Assembly: GCA_027297005.1 (NCBI GenBank)
Contig: JAPUIN010000123.1
Location: forward strand, 1-9,713
Source of the DNA: Acidobacteriota bacterium
GTDB taxonomy: Bacteria; Acidobacteriota; Polarisedimenticolia; Gp22-AA2
Length of the DNA: 9,713 nucleotides
Direction: 5' to 3'
Position 1 is the stretch's first letter; every line of letters begins with the position of its first letter. Below are positions 1 through 6,573 of this stretch, in pieces. The translations under genes were made by a program, and so were the position numbers. The notes under the pieces were generated by a model that was given only the letters and a program-made list of their open reading frames with translations, was not told the origin of the DNA and searched no databases.

Positions 1-365
1 CCGACCGACTCGAGGTATCCCGCGACGCGCTGGAGAGCCGTGGCGCGGGCCGGCTCGACCGTCTCGCTGCGGTTCAGCTTTTCGAGGTTTTCCGAGATTT
101 CGTAGGAGCTCGAGAAGACCTTCATCTCGTAGCGTCGCTCGATCAGCCACAGCTCCAGCTCGCGGGAGGCATGGGAGGTCAGGCTGGTCAGCTCCTGCAC
201 GATCTTCTCGTCGATCGCCCGCCGGTTATTCCTGTAGGAGAGCCAGCCCATCGTGACCGACGGGATCAGCGTGGCCGACAGGGCGAAGACGATGATCTTG
301 CTTCTGATGCTGCGGAGACCGATGCCATCGAGGAATCGACCGGTCCCCTGCTCCCATGAAAACAA
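1..365 (-). CDS. Membrane sensor/signalling protein, N-terminal part (cut by left edge)
   Basis: Reading the minus strand gives an open frame of 121 codons that runs off the left edge. No ATG begins this frame. The best start is TTG at 365-363, preceded by a GGGGAGG Shine-Dalgarno about 7 bases upstream; an in-frame TAG lies further upstream at 419-417. The protein opens with a short cytoplasmic stretch ending in LRSIRSK, then a hydrophobic segment (IIVFALSATLIPSVTMGWLSY, about residues 25-45). A charged, helix-forming periplasmic region follows, containing ELELWLIERRYEMKVFSSS. This 'one TM then ligand-sensing helix' layout is typical of the N-terminus of histidine kinases, diguanylate cyclases and chemoreceptors with a Cache-type sensor. 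The output domain lies outside the window, so which of these it is cannot be decided. It belongs to a different transcription unit from the gene at 616-930, with about 250 bases between them. Confidence 0.7.
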   Translation of the reverse strand, partial: MFSWEQGTGRFLDGIGLRSIRSKIIVFALSATLIPSVTMGWLSYRNNRRAIDEKIVQELTSLTSHASRELELWLIERRYEMKVFSSSYEISENLEKLNRSETVEPARATALQRVAGYLESV

Positions 366-554
366 ACGCGCACCCTCCCCGGCCGGCCCGTCTGGGGGCC
401 GTTCGCGGACACTTGTCTACTTATCTAACCTAATGACTGCAGGGGGGTCAGGCAACGGATGCGAGGCCCGGGATGGGGCCTGATCGAGTCGATTTCAGAC
501 AAAGAGCGGGATTCTACGCACAGGCCGACGCAGACGGGAGACCCCGAATGCTCG

Positions 555-599
555 GACTCCATGTGCGGCGCGATTCTAACGATGAGGCCGCACGGGGTC
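555..599. terminator. Hairpin downstream of the small membrane protein gene (possible terminator)
   Basis: The arms GTGCGGC (563-569) and GCCGCAC (587-593) are perfect inverted repeats around a 17-base loop. The stem continues outward as GACTCC (555-560) against GGGGTC (594-599), with one G-T style mismatch and a two-base bulge. It lies 17 bases beyond the stop codon of the minus-strand gene ending at 616. There is no T-tract on either side, so intrinsic termination is only a possibility. Confidence 0.35.
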
Positions 600-615
600 G
601 GATCCTACCCTGGTA

Positions 616-930
616 TTAAGCGAACCGAGAGACGACCCAGATTCCCAACAGAACGTACGAAACGTTCGAGGCCATGACCGCCAGGACGGCGTCGGGAAAC
701 AGCTTCGCATCGGTCAGCTTGACGATGAGAACGTACGTGACGACGGCCGGTCCGAGCAGCTTCAGGATAAACGGCAACGGAATCAACACGATCAGGGTCG
801 GAACGGTTGCGATGATCAAGAGACGGGGAATCGTGAAATGGATTCTGGTGATGGACAACCCGAGGAACAACGCAAAGATCCAGACGACCTCGCTCAACAG
901 GAATAGTTTCAACAGATCCATCGGCGACAT
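616..930 (-). CDS. Small integral membrane protein, hypothetical
   Basis: A 104-residue, almost wholly hydrophobic protein that I do not recognise. The start is ATG at 930, with GGGGAGA about 6 bases upstream. The frame stays open to 1083, but the upstream residues are Arg/Pro-rich and overlie a good promoter, so the longer version is rejected. Three or four membrane segments can be seen: roughly residues 8-26 (LFLLSEVVWIFALFLGLSI), 33-60 (LLIIATVPTLIVLIPLPFIL), 61-75 (LGPAVVTYVLIV) and 83-102 (AVLAVMASNVSYVLLGIWVV). There are few charged residues and no cysteines or histidine clusters, so no catalytic role is suggested. It appears to be a monocistronic gene: about 240 bases separate it from the upstream lipoprotein gene, and a promoter and a downstream hairpin can be proposed. 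Confidence 0.7.
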   Translation of the reverse strand: MSPMDLLKLFLLSEVVWIFALFLGLSITRIHFTIPRLLIIATVPTLIVLIPLPFILKLLGPAVVTYVLIVKLTDAKLFPDAVLAVMASNVSYVLLGIWVVSRFA

Positions 931-1006
931 AATGCTCTCCCCGGGACTTTGAACTGTGCGTCCACGTGGCGGCGCCCTATCACCGACTCGTGACCCACGA
1001 CTTAAA

Positions 1007-1034
1007 AAGATATGGGTCCTGGGGCGCCTGTCAA
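1007..1034 (-). promoter_or_regulatory. Sigma-70-like promoter for the small membrane protein gene
   Basis: On the minus strand a perfect -35 box, TTGACA (1034-1029), is followed after 16 bases by TATCTT (1012-1007), which matches the -10 consensus at four of six positions. Transcription would begin near position 1000, giving a leader of about 70 bases before the ATG at 930. The call rests on sequence match only. Confidence 0.5.
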
Positions 1035-1171
1035 CGATCTCGGGGTATTCGTCCGATGAAATGATCGGATCCGACCGCGTCAAAATTTGTCGTTCGGAAA
1101 AATGTTCGTGAGGGTCACCTGCCGGAAACTGCTCGCGTAGGGGATTCCCCGATGGCGGATTGGAGATCGGC

Positions 1172-1795
1172 CTAGTCGCCGAAGACAGGGTCCCTCTTGG
1201 GGGCCTTGCCGGCCATTAAATCTGCGAATATCCGCTCGGCTTCTCTCATCCCTTCCACCGGGTTGCGCCGGCGGATCTCATGCCAGTTCGCCTTGAGGTC
1301 CGCCTCCGAAGGCCAGCGGGTGATTGGCAGTCTGACATCCTTCGCCTGCGCAATGAATATTCTCGAATTATCGCCGCTGATGGGGCGCCCTTCCGTCGGC
1401 TGGGGCCCGGCGTCCTCGTCGATCAGGATCATGATGATCTTGTCTCCGGTCTTCCCTATGGTCGCAGGATAGGCCGCGAGCCCGGTCTGCGATGATGTCC
1501 GGGGCACGATCTCTGAGAAGAAAAATCCGTTGAGAGCGTGCGGGGGCGACGCCCGAGGCGAGGCCTGCACCATGGCCGGGGCAATCAGCCCCCCGCCGAA
1601 GCTCTGAAGCTCCTCGAGGCTGCGCGCGAAGCGGCCATTCTCGATCATGACGATGTTCTGGGCGGTGCCGAACTTCTTGAGCTCCGCGAACGCCGAGGTC
1701 TCGCGCGCTTTGCGCATCGCTGAGCCATCCTGAAGCGACCCGCACCCGAGGAGCAATCCAACGGCCATGATCGGGAGCACGATGAGGCGATTCAT
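1172..1795 (-). CDS. Lipoprotein with pseudopilin-like domain, hypothetical
   Basis: A 207-residue protein beginning with a lipoprotein signal: MNRLIVLPIMAVGLLLGC, lipobox L15-L16-G17-C18. The +2 residue is Gly, not Asp, which favours the outer membrane. After the signal, residues about 35-70 (ELKKFGTAQNIVMIENGRF followed by SLEELQSFGGG) resemble the alpha-to-beta region of type II secretion pseudopilins. The section GFFFSEIVP...AAYPATIGKTGDKIIMILIDEDAG resembles their C-terminal strands, or the tail of DUF2950 proteins. It lacks the prepilin peptidase site and long N-terminal helix, so it is not itself a pilin. The start is ATG 1795 with only a weak AGG upstream. It is transcribed divergently from the gene at 2011, sharing a 215-base intergenic region. 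Function unknown; the domain resemblance is by eye. Confidence 0.72.
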   Translation of the reverse strand: MNRLIVLPIMAVGLLLGCGSLQDGSAMRKARETSAFAELKKFGTAQNIVMIENGRFARSLEELQSFGGGLIAPAMVQASPRASPPHALNGFFFSEIVPRTSSQTGLAAYPATIGKTGDKIIMILIDEDAGPQPTEGRPISGDNSRIFIAQAKDVRLPITRWPSEADLKANWHEIRRRNPVEGMREAERIFADLMAGKAPKRDPVFGD

Positions 1796-2010
1796 CTCGA
1801 GATCAACCTAGTGCCGGCGGGTCGAAAGTTCAACGAGCGGATACAGGGGATCGCGCTCTGAGGAAACGCCGCCACCCGACAGGGGCTTGAGAAAAACCGC
1901 GTTCGCGCGAAGGATTTGAGCCCCACGGATCCTCTTACTCCAGAGGGGCGCGGGTGCGGGGTCCCCTCCCGGATCACTCGGCTCCCGAAAAACTCAAAGG
2001 AGGAGACCGG

Positions 2011-2721
2011 ATGAAACGAACGACGGGATGGATCGCCACTGCGGCGGCTGTCATGCTGGGCTTCGGGCTGGCCGCGCCGGAAGCATCGGCCAAGAAACTA
2101 TCGGCGACGGCGATCTACTTCGAGATCAACGACACTGATGGTGACGCCGGTATTCAGATCTTCCTCGACGGGGAAGGCTGGGACAGAATGATGGTCTTCG
2201 ATCCGAACGGGAACAAGATTCTCGACTTCGCGGCCACAGGCAGTGTCGGGATCCAGGGGATCACCGAGCTGTTCTTCGAGAGCGCCGAGCCATTGTTCGA
2301 CGAACAGTCGCTCGCGGAACTGCTCGCCCTCTTTCCGGAGGGGCATTACAAATTCCGGGGTCGGACGACGGAAGGAGTGGCTCTCGTGGGGAAGGCAACG
2401 TTGACGCACGCCCTCCCCGCCGGCCCGCTGCTCGTCTCACCGGTCGAGGGGGATGATTCGATCGATCCCGAGCACACCGTCATCGCGTGGCAACTCGTCC
2501 CGGACCCACCGGGAAGCAGGATCGTCAGCTACGCGGTCATCGTCGAGCGCGAGGAGCCGAGCCTCCGGGTCTTCACGGCCGACCTCGGACCGACGACCAC
2601 CAGCGTCACGGTGCCACCGGAGTTCATGCAGCCCGGCACCGCGTACAAGTTTGAGGTGCTGGCGATCGAGGCGAGCGGCAACCAGACGATCTCCGAGCGC
2701 GAATTCGAGACCAGGGAATAG
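2011..2721 (+). CDS. Exported protein with C-terminal fibronectin type III domain
   Basis: A 236-residue protein. The start is ATG 2011 because AAAGGAGGA lies just upstream; the frame is open to 1954, but that extension has no ribosome site. A Sec signal peptide is clear: MKRTTG, a hydrophobic core, then the APEASA site with cleavage after A27. Residues 30-135 form an unrecognised beta-rich domain that includes D41-T-D-G-D-A-G, a DxDxDxG loop of the kind that binds calcium, and the segment ELFFESAEPLFDEQSL. Residues about 138-236 read as a fibronectin type III domain (LVSPVEG..., VIAWQLVPDPPGSRIVSYAV, PGTAYKFEVLAIEASGNQT), usually a protein- or carbohydrate-binding module. No catalytic motif is visible. 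The protein should act in the periplasm or be secreted. A strong hairpin follows, so the gene appears to be its own unit. Confidence 0.8.
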   Translation: MKRTTGWIATAAAVMLGFGLAAPEASAKKLSATAIYFEINDTDGDAGIQIFLDGEGWDRMMVFDPNGNKILDFAATGSVGIQGITELFFESAEPLFDEQSLAELLALFPEGHYKFRGRTTEGVALVGKATLTHALPAGPLLVSPVEGDDSIDPEHTVIAWQLVPDPPGSRIVSYAVIVEREEPSLRVFTADLGPTTTSVTVPPEFMQPGTAYKFEVLAIEASGNQTISEREFETRE

Positions 2722-2752
2722 CCCGCCGATCGCGTCGACTCGCGATCCCGAA

Positions 2753-2798
2753 GCTCCATCCGCCTCGCCGGACCGGGTCCGGGCGGGGCGGATGGAGC
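2753..2798 (+). terminator. Strong hairpin terminator after the FN3 protein gene
   Basis: Left arm 2753-2769 (GCTCCATCCGCCTCGCC) and right arm 2782-2798 (GGCGGGGCGGATGGAGC) pair over 17 bases with a single T-G wobble. The 12-base loop itself contains GGAC...GTCC. It begins 32 bases after the stop codon at 2721. The run after the stem (CCTCTGCCTTATT) is only moderately T-rich, so termination may be imperfect, but the stem is exceptional. Confidence 0.7.
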
Positions 2799-2884
2799 CC
2801 TCTGCCTTATTGACGGCATGATCCCTCCGGTTGTGCAAGAGTTGATAGAATCTCCGCCACTCATCTCAACGAGGGGTTCAGCCT

Positions 2885-5056
2885 ATGTGCAGACATCTGC
2901 CGAAGCTCGCCTGCCTCACCGCAATCGCTCTGGTCGCGGCCTGCTCGGAGAAACCGATGGACATGAAGAACGCCGGGATCGACACCACGCTGTTGAGCAA
3001 TGTCCTGTTGGCGGAATGGACCGGACTGTATAGCGGGGTGCCGGCATTCGACAGCATGGACCTCGACGCCCTGAAGCCGGCCCTCGAGGCGGGGATGGCG
3101 AAACACCTCGAGGAGATCGACGCCATTGCGAACGACCCCGAACCACCGACGTTCGAGAACACGATCGTCGCGATGGAGCGCACCGGGCGTGATATTGACC
3201 GCGTCTACGTCTATTGGGGCATCTGGAGCGCGAACCGCTCGACGCCGGAGTTCCGGGAGATTCAGGGGGAGATGGTCCCCAGGTTGGCGGAGTATCGCTC
3301 GAGGATCACGCAGAATCAGGCTCTCTTTGCGCGGATCAAGGCAGTGTACGAGGGGGAGGAGCTGGCATCGCTCCGGTCCGACCAGCAGCGTCTCATCTGG
3401 CTGGTCCACGACCGTTTCGCCCGCAACGGGGCAACACTGGAAGGCGAGGCGAGGGAAGGGCACGCTGCGATCAACAAGCGGCTCGCCGAGATTCAGACGC
3501 AGTTCGGCAACAATGTCCTCGCCGATGAGGAGGCGTACGTCCACTACTTCACGAAGGATCAGTTGGGCGGCCTGCCGGATTCATTCGTCCAGGCCGCCGC
3601 GGCCGCCGCCGCCGAGCGGGGGCGCGAGGGGGAATATGCCGTCACGAACACGCGTTCATCGATGGATCCCTTCCTGACGTTCTCAAATGAGCGCGCACTA
3701 CGGGAGAAGGTGTGGCGGACCTACTATTCCCGCGGCGACAACGGCGACGACCACGACAACAACGCCCTGATCACCGAAACCTTGAAGCTGCGCCACGAGC
3801 GCGTTGGGCTGCTGGGGTATCAGAACTTCGCCCAGTGGCAGATCGAGAACCGGATGGCCAAAACGCCCCGCCGCGCGCTTGACCTGATGAGGAAGGTATG
3901 GCCCGCCGCTCTGGCGCGCGTCAAGGAAGAGGTTAGCGATATGCAGGCGATCGCCGACGAAGAGGAGGCCGGCATCACGATCGTGCCGTGGGATTATCGC
4001 TATTACGCGGAAAAGGTCCGCCAGGCCAGATACGACCTCGATTCCGACGAGGTGAAGCAGTATATGCAGCTCGACAAGCTGCGCGAAGCGATGTTCTTCG
4101 TCGCCGGCGAGCTGTTCAACCTCGCGTTCACGCCGGTCCCTGGAGGCTCGGTCCCCATTTTCCACGAGGACGTGAAGGTCTGGGAGGTCACCGACAAAAC
4201 ATCCGGTGACCATATCGGCCTCTGGTACCTCGACCCATATGCGCGTCCCGGCAAGCGCTCGGGCGCCTGGGCCACCGCCTACCGCAGCCACGAGACGTTT
4301 GACGGCCAGGTGACGGCACTCGCCTCGAACAACTCGAACTTCATCAAGGGCACACCCGGCGAGCCGGTGCTCATCTCCTGGAGCGACGCCGAGACGCTGT
4401 TCCACGAGTTCGGTCACGCTCTGCATTACCTTTCGTCGAGAGTCGATTACCCGACCCTCAACAGCGGGGTGCGGGACTACACGGAGTTCCAGTCACAACT
4501 GCTGGAGCGCTGGCTCTTGACCGACGAGGTGATCGACACCTACCTGCTTCACCACGAGACGGGTCAACCGATCCCGGACGCGCTCGTCGTGAAGATCAAG
4601 AAGGCGGCGACGTTTAATCAGGGGTTCGCGACGACGGAGTATCTCGCCTCCGCCCTGATGGATATGAAGTATCACATGATCGACCCGGCGGGGCTCGACC
4701 CCGACGCATTCGAGCGTGAGGCGCTGGCCGACCTGAACATGCCGGACGAGATCGTCATGCGGCACCGCAGCCCCCATTTCGGTCACATCTTCTCCGGCGA
4801 GAGCTACTCCGCCGGCTACTATGGCTACATGTGGGCCGATGTGCTCACTTCGGATGCGGCGGAGGCGTTCCAGGAGGCGCCGGGCGGCTTCTATGACAAG
4901 GCGCTGGCGAAGAAGTTGGTGGATAACCTGTTTGCCGTGCGCAACTCGATCGATCCGGCGGACGCCTACCGGGCTTTCCGCGGGCGCGACGCCCGGATCG
5001 AGGCGCTCATGCGCGACCGCGGCTTCCCCGTTCCGGGGGAGCCGCCTCGGCCTTGA
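2885..5056 (+). CDS. M3 family zinc metallopeptidase (peptidyl-dipeptidase Dcp-like), lipoprotein
   Basis: A 723-residue peptidase of family M3 (thimet oligopeptidase/Dcp type), which removes dipeptides or cleaves short peptides. The zinc site is HEFGH at residues 507-511, inside WSDAETLFHEFGHALHYLSS. The third ligand is most likely E534 in DYTEFQSQ, where the family usually has VEFPSQ. Other family blocks are seen: VWEVTD...GLWYLDPYARPGKRSGAW before the zinc site and FSGESYSAGYYGYMWADVL near the end, the Tyr/Gly-rich loop over the substrate. The length is normal for Dcp. The N-terminus is a lipoprotein signal with lipobox V17-A-A-C20 and Ser at +2, so the enzyme should be anchored in the periplasm or outer membrane, unlike the cytoplasmic E. 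coli Dcp. The start is ATG 2885, with GAGGGG 8 bases upstream. Its stop overlaps a possible TTG start of the next gene. Confidence 0.93.
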   Translation: MCRHLPKLACLTAIALVAACSEKPMDMKNAGIDTTLLSNVLLAEWTGLYSGVPAFDSMDLDALKPALEAGMAKHLEEIDAIANDPEPPTFENTIVAMERTGRDIDRVYVYWGIWSANRSTPEFREIQGEMVPRLAEYRSRITQNQALFARIKAVYEGEELASLRSDQQRLIWLVHDRFARNGATLEGEAREGHAAINKRLAEIQTQFGNNVLADEEAYVHYFTKDQLGGLPDSFVQAAAAAAAERGREGEYAVTNTRSSMDPFLTFSNERALREKVWRTYYSRGDNGDDHDNNALITETLKLRHERVGLLGYQNFAQWQIENRMAKTPRRALDLMRKVWPAALARVKEEVSDMQAIADEEEAGITIVPWDYRYYAEKVRQARYDLDSDEVKQYMQLDKLREAMFFVAGELFNLAFTPVPGGSVPIFHEDVKVWEVTDKTSGDHIGLWYLDPYARPGKRSGAWATAYRSHETFDGQVTALASNNSNFIKGTPGEPVLISWSDAETLFHEFGHALHYLSSRVDYPTLNSGVRDYTEFQSQLLERWLLTDEVIDTYLLHHETGQPIPDALVVKIKKAATFNQGFATTEYLASALMDMKYHMIDPAGLDPDAFEREALADLNMPDEIVMRHRSPHFGHIFSGESYSAGYYGYMWADVLTSDAAEAFQEAPGGFYDKALAKKLVDNLFAVRNSIDPADAYRAFRGRDARIEALMRDRGFPVPGEPPRP

Positions 5057-5142
5057 TCACGACGCACTGGACGTCGGGGAACGTCTCCGATCCGGCCGTC
5101 GAACTGCGAAACGGACTTCTCGATCCAGGGGCGGTGATCGGA

Positions 5143-5928
5143 ATGCAGAAATATACATTGCACAGAAACCAGAAAGCATTTGAAGGCCAGGCGAAGGGAT
5201 TCTCGAGCAGGGGTGACACCTACGCTGATGAAGAAGATCTCGCGTGGATGTTGGCCGATCTCCCCATGTCAGGAGAGGCGACAGCCCTCGATGTGGCGAC
5301 CGGGACGGGTGAGTTTGCCCGTGCACTTGCTCCACACGTATCGAGCGTCGTAGGACTTGATGCGACGGACGCGATGCTGGAGAAGGGGAAAAGTTTCGTG
5401 CAGCAGCATGGCATCGCGAATATCACATTTCAGAAAGGAGTCGTGGAGGAATTACCGTTCAAGAGCGGAACATTTGACATCGTTGCGTCCCGTTATGCGT
5501 TCCATCACTTTGCCGACCCCAAGCCGGTGTTAGCGGAAATGACCCGGGTCTGCAAGACAGGCGGTCATCTCATCGTTGTCGACATCGTCGTGCCGGAGAC
5601 GTCGACTGCGACGGTGTACAATTACTACGAATGGCTGTGCGATCGATCTCACACGCGGTGTCTCGAGCTCGCGGAGCTCCAGTCGCTTTATCGCCTGTTC
5701 GGGATGGAGGCGATCTCGGCAAGGAGCCGAGATGTCGAGGAATCGGTCGTGAGCTGGCTGGACTTCTCATTGACACCGCAGATAGATCAAGAGGCGATTC
5801 TCCACGCACTCAACGAGGAACTGAACGGTCGCGCCAGGACAGGGCTGTCTCCGACCAGGAGGAACTCTGACCTGTATTTCAGGCAACGGACCGCGGTGGT
5901 CGTCGGGCGAAAGAGCTCACCTCACTGA
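5143..5928 (+). CDS. Class I SAM-dependent methyltransferase (UbiE/YcgJ-like)
   Basis: A methyltransferase of the Methyltransf_11 type. Numbering from the preferred ATG at 5143 (261 residues): motif I is LDVATGTGEFA (about 49-59), the acidic residue ending strand 2 is D73 in VVGLDATDAML, motif III is FDIVASRYAFHHF (about 111-123), and KTGGHLIVVDIV follows (about 138-149). A later segment, WLCDRSHTRCLELAELQSLY, resembles the DPSH region of YcgJ-like proteins. The substrate cannot be read from the sequence. The frame is also open from TTG 5053, which overlaps the peptidase stop, but those 30 residues (WTSGNVSDPAVELRNGLLDP) do not resemble the family, whose usual start corresponds to LHRNQKAFEGQAKGF. 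The ribosome site before 5143 is weak, so the start is uncertain. GC is lower than in its neighbours (29 of 60 bases at 5401-5460), hinting at recent acquisition. Confidence 0.87.
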   Translation: MQKYTLHRNQKAFEGQAKGFSSRGDTYADEEDLAWMLADLPMSGEATALDVATGTGEFARALAPHVSSVVGLDATDAMLEKGKSFVQQHGIANITFQKGVVEELPFKSGTFDIVASRYAFHHFADPKPVLAEMTRVCKTGGHLIVVDIVVPETSTATVYNYYEWLCDRSHTRCLELAELQSLYRLFGMEAISARSRDVEESVVSWLDFSLTPQIDQEAILHALNEELNGRARTGLSPTRRNSDLYFRQRTAVVVGRKSSPH

Positions 5929-6252
5929 CAAGGCCACACAGGTTGCGCCCTCAGGCTTCTGAGCGTCCCTCATGGAGCGTGACGGGACCCCGGGACCATC
6001 CTTATTAATGACCCCCCGAAATTAAAGACGCCCCCGACGGTCGGCCAGACCCGTTGACTGTCACGGCCGGAGGCTGATTCTCCAGCGAGGCCAGCCGCGG
6101 GCTCGGCATCCCGCCTTGCACTTCCCTGCATGCCAATTATATTGGCCCGTGGCCGGATCATGCGGCGCTGGTTTGTCCGCGATCGAGCCCGCGCAGACTT
6201 CACACGGTTCGGCCGCAGCCCAGACCCGGGGGATCGAGGAAGCGAGTCTCCG
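5929..6252. other. Intergenic region ahead of the peptide-modification operon
   Basis: No credible gene lies in these 324 bases; the plus-strand frame open from 6130 reads as a non-coding extension of the PqqD-like gene, rich in Arg and Pro. An AT-rich island at 6002-6025 contains TTAAT (6005-6009) and ATTAA (6021-6025) as inverted arms around an 11-base C-rich loop. A promoter-like element with a palindrome follows at 6116-6146. No convincing terminator for the methyltransferase gene can be seen. Confidence 0.5.
6116..6146 (+). promoter_or_regulatory. Candidate promoter with overlapping palindrome (possible operator)
   Basis: TTGCAC (6116-6121; only the TTG matches consensus) is followed after 16 bases by TATATT (6138-6143), a five-of-six match to the -10 consensus. 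The -10 box sits inside a perfect inverted repeat, GCCAAT-TAT-ATTGGC (6132-6146), which stands out in GC-rich surroundings and could bind a repressor or activator. Transcription would start near 6150, leaving a leader of about 100 bases before the operon's first gene at 6253. Confidence 0.4.
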
Positions 6253-6573
6253 ATGACCAGAGTGGCAGACAAAGCGGCCGGGGCGAAGGGTCGTTCCAGA
6301 GCCACAACTCGCAAAACGGCGCGCCCCCGCGCCAATCCCAGCATTCTTTACCGAGAGCTCAGAACCGGGTGCCTGCTCTACCATCCGGGCATGAGTGAAA
6401 TCCACGCCCTGAACCTGACCGCCGCATACATCTGGTCCTGCTGCGATGGGGAGATGGATGTCGCGCTCATTGCTGCCGAGGTGGCCGACGCGTGCCGGGT
6501 CCCGCTCGGCGATGCGCAGCGGGATACGCAGACGGTGCTGAACGATTTCCGTGCGAAGAACCTCCTTGTCTAG
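6253..6573 (+). CDS. PqqD-like protein (RiPP recognition element fold)
   Basis: A 106-residue protein. After a basic, probably disordered N-terminus (residues 1-28, many Arg/Lys), residues 30-105 match the PqqD fold: a beta hairpin (ILYRELRTGCLLYHPGMSEI), the typical HALNLTAAYIW block, where most members have 'LN.tga.iw', then DGEMDVALIAAEVADAC and a last helix, TQTVLNDFRAKNLLV. PqqD proteins bind leader regions of ribosomal peptides and present them to modifying enzymes. Members next to HprK-related kinases form a recognised group (the 'HPr-rel-A system'). The start chosen is ATG 6253; GAGGA lies about 12 bases upstream, rather far. Upstream in-frame ATGs at 6130 and 6160 add sequence unlike the family and overlie the promoter. 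The gene overlaps the kinase gene by 23 bases, so the two are translated together. Confidence 0.85.
   Translation: MTRVADKAAGAKGRSRATTRKTARPRANPSILYRELRTGCLLYHPGMSEIHALNLTAAYIWSCCDGEMDVALIAAEVADACRVPLGDAQRDTQTVLNDFRAKNLLV

Noticed and set aside
931..1083. N-terminal extension of the small membrane protein to ATG 1083
   Set aside because: The added 51 residues are Arg/Pro-rich, overlie the TTGACA promoter, and the ATG at 930 has the better ribosome site.
1146..1156. Palindrome-like GGGGA-T-TCCCC as a terminator of the lipoprotein gene
   Set aside because: Only five-base arms with a one-base centre and no T-tract; too short to form a terminator.
3590..3617. GCC-rich triplet stretch coding a run of alanines in the peptidase
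   Set aside because: Alanine-rich helices at this place are normal in M3 peptidases and the codons are mixed; not a separate repeat element.
3698..4426. 242-codon minus-strand frame inside the M3 peptidase gene
   Set aside because: It lies wholly antisense to a conserved metallopeptidase; long antisense frames are expected in GC-rich genes, and its protein has no recognisable domain.
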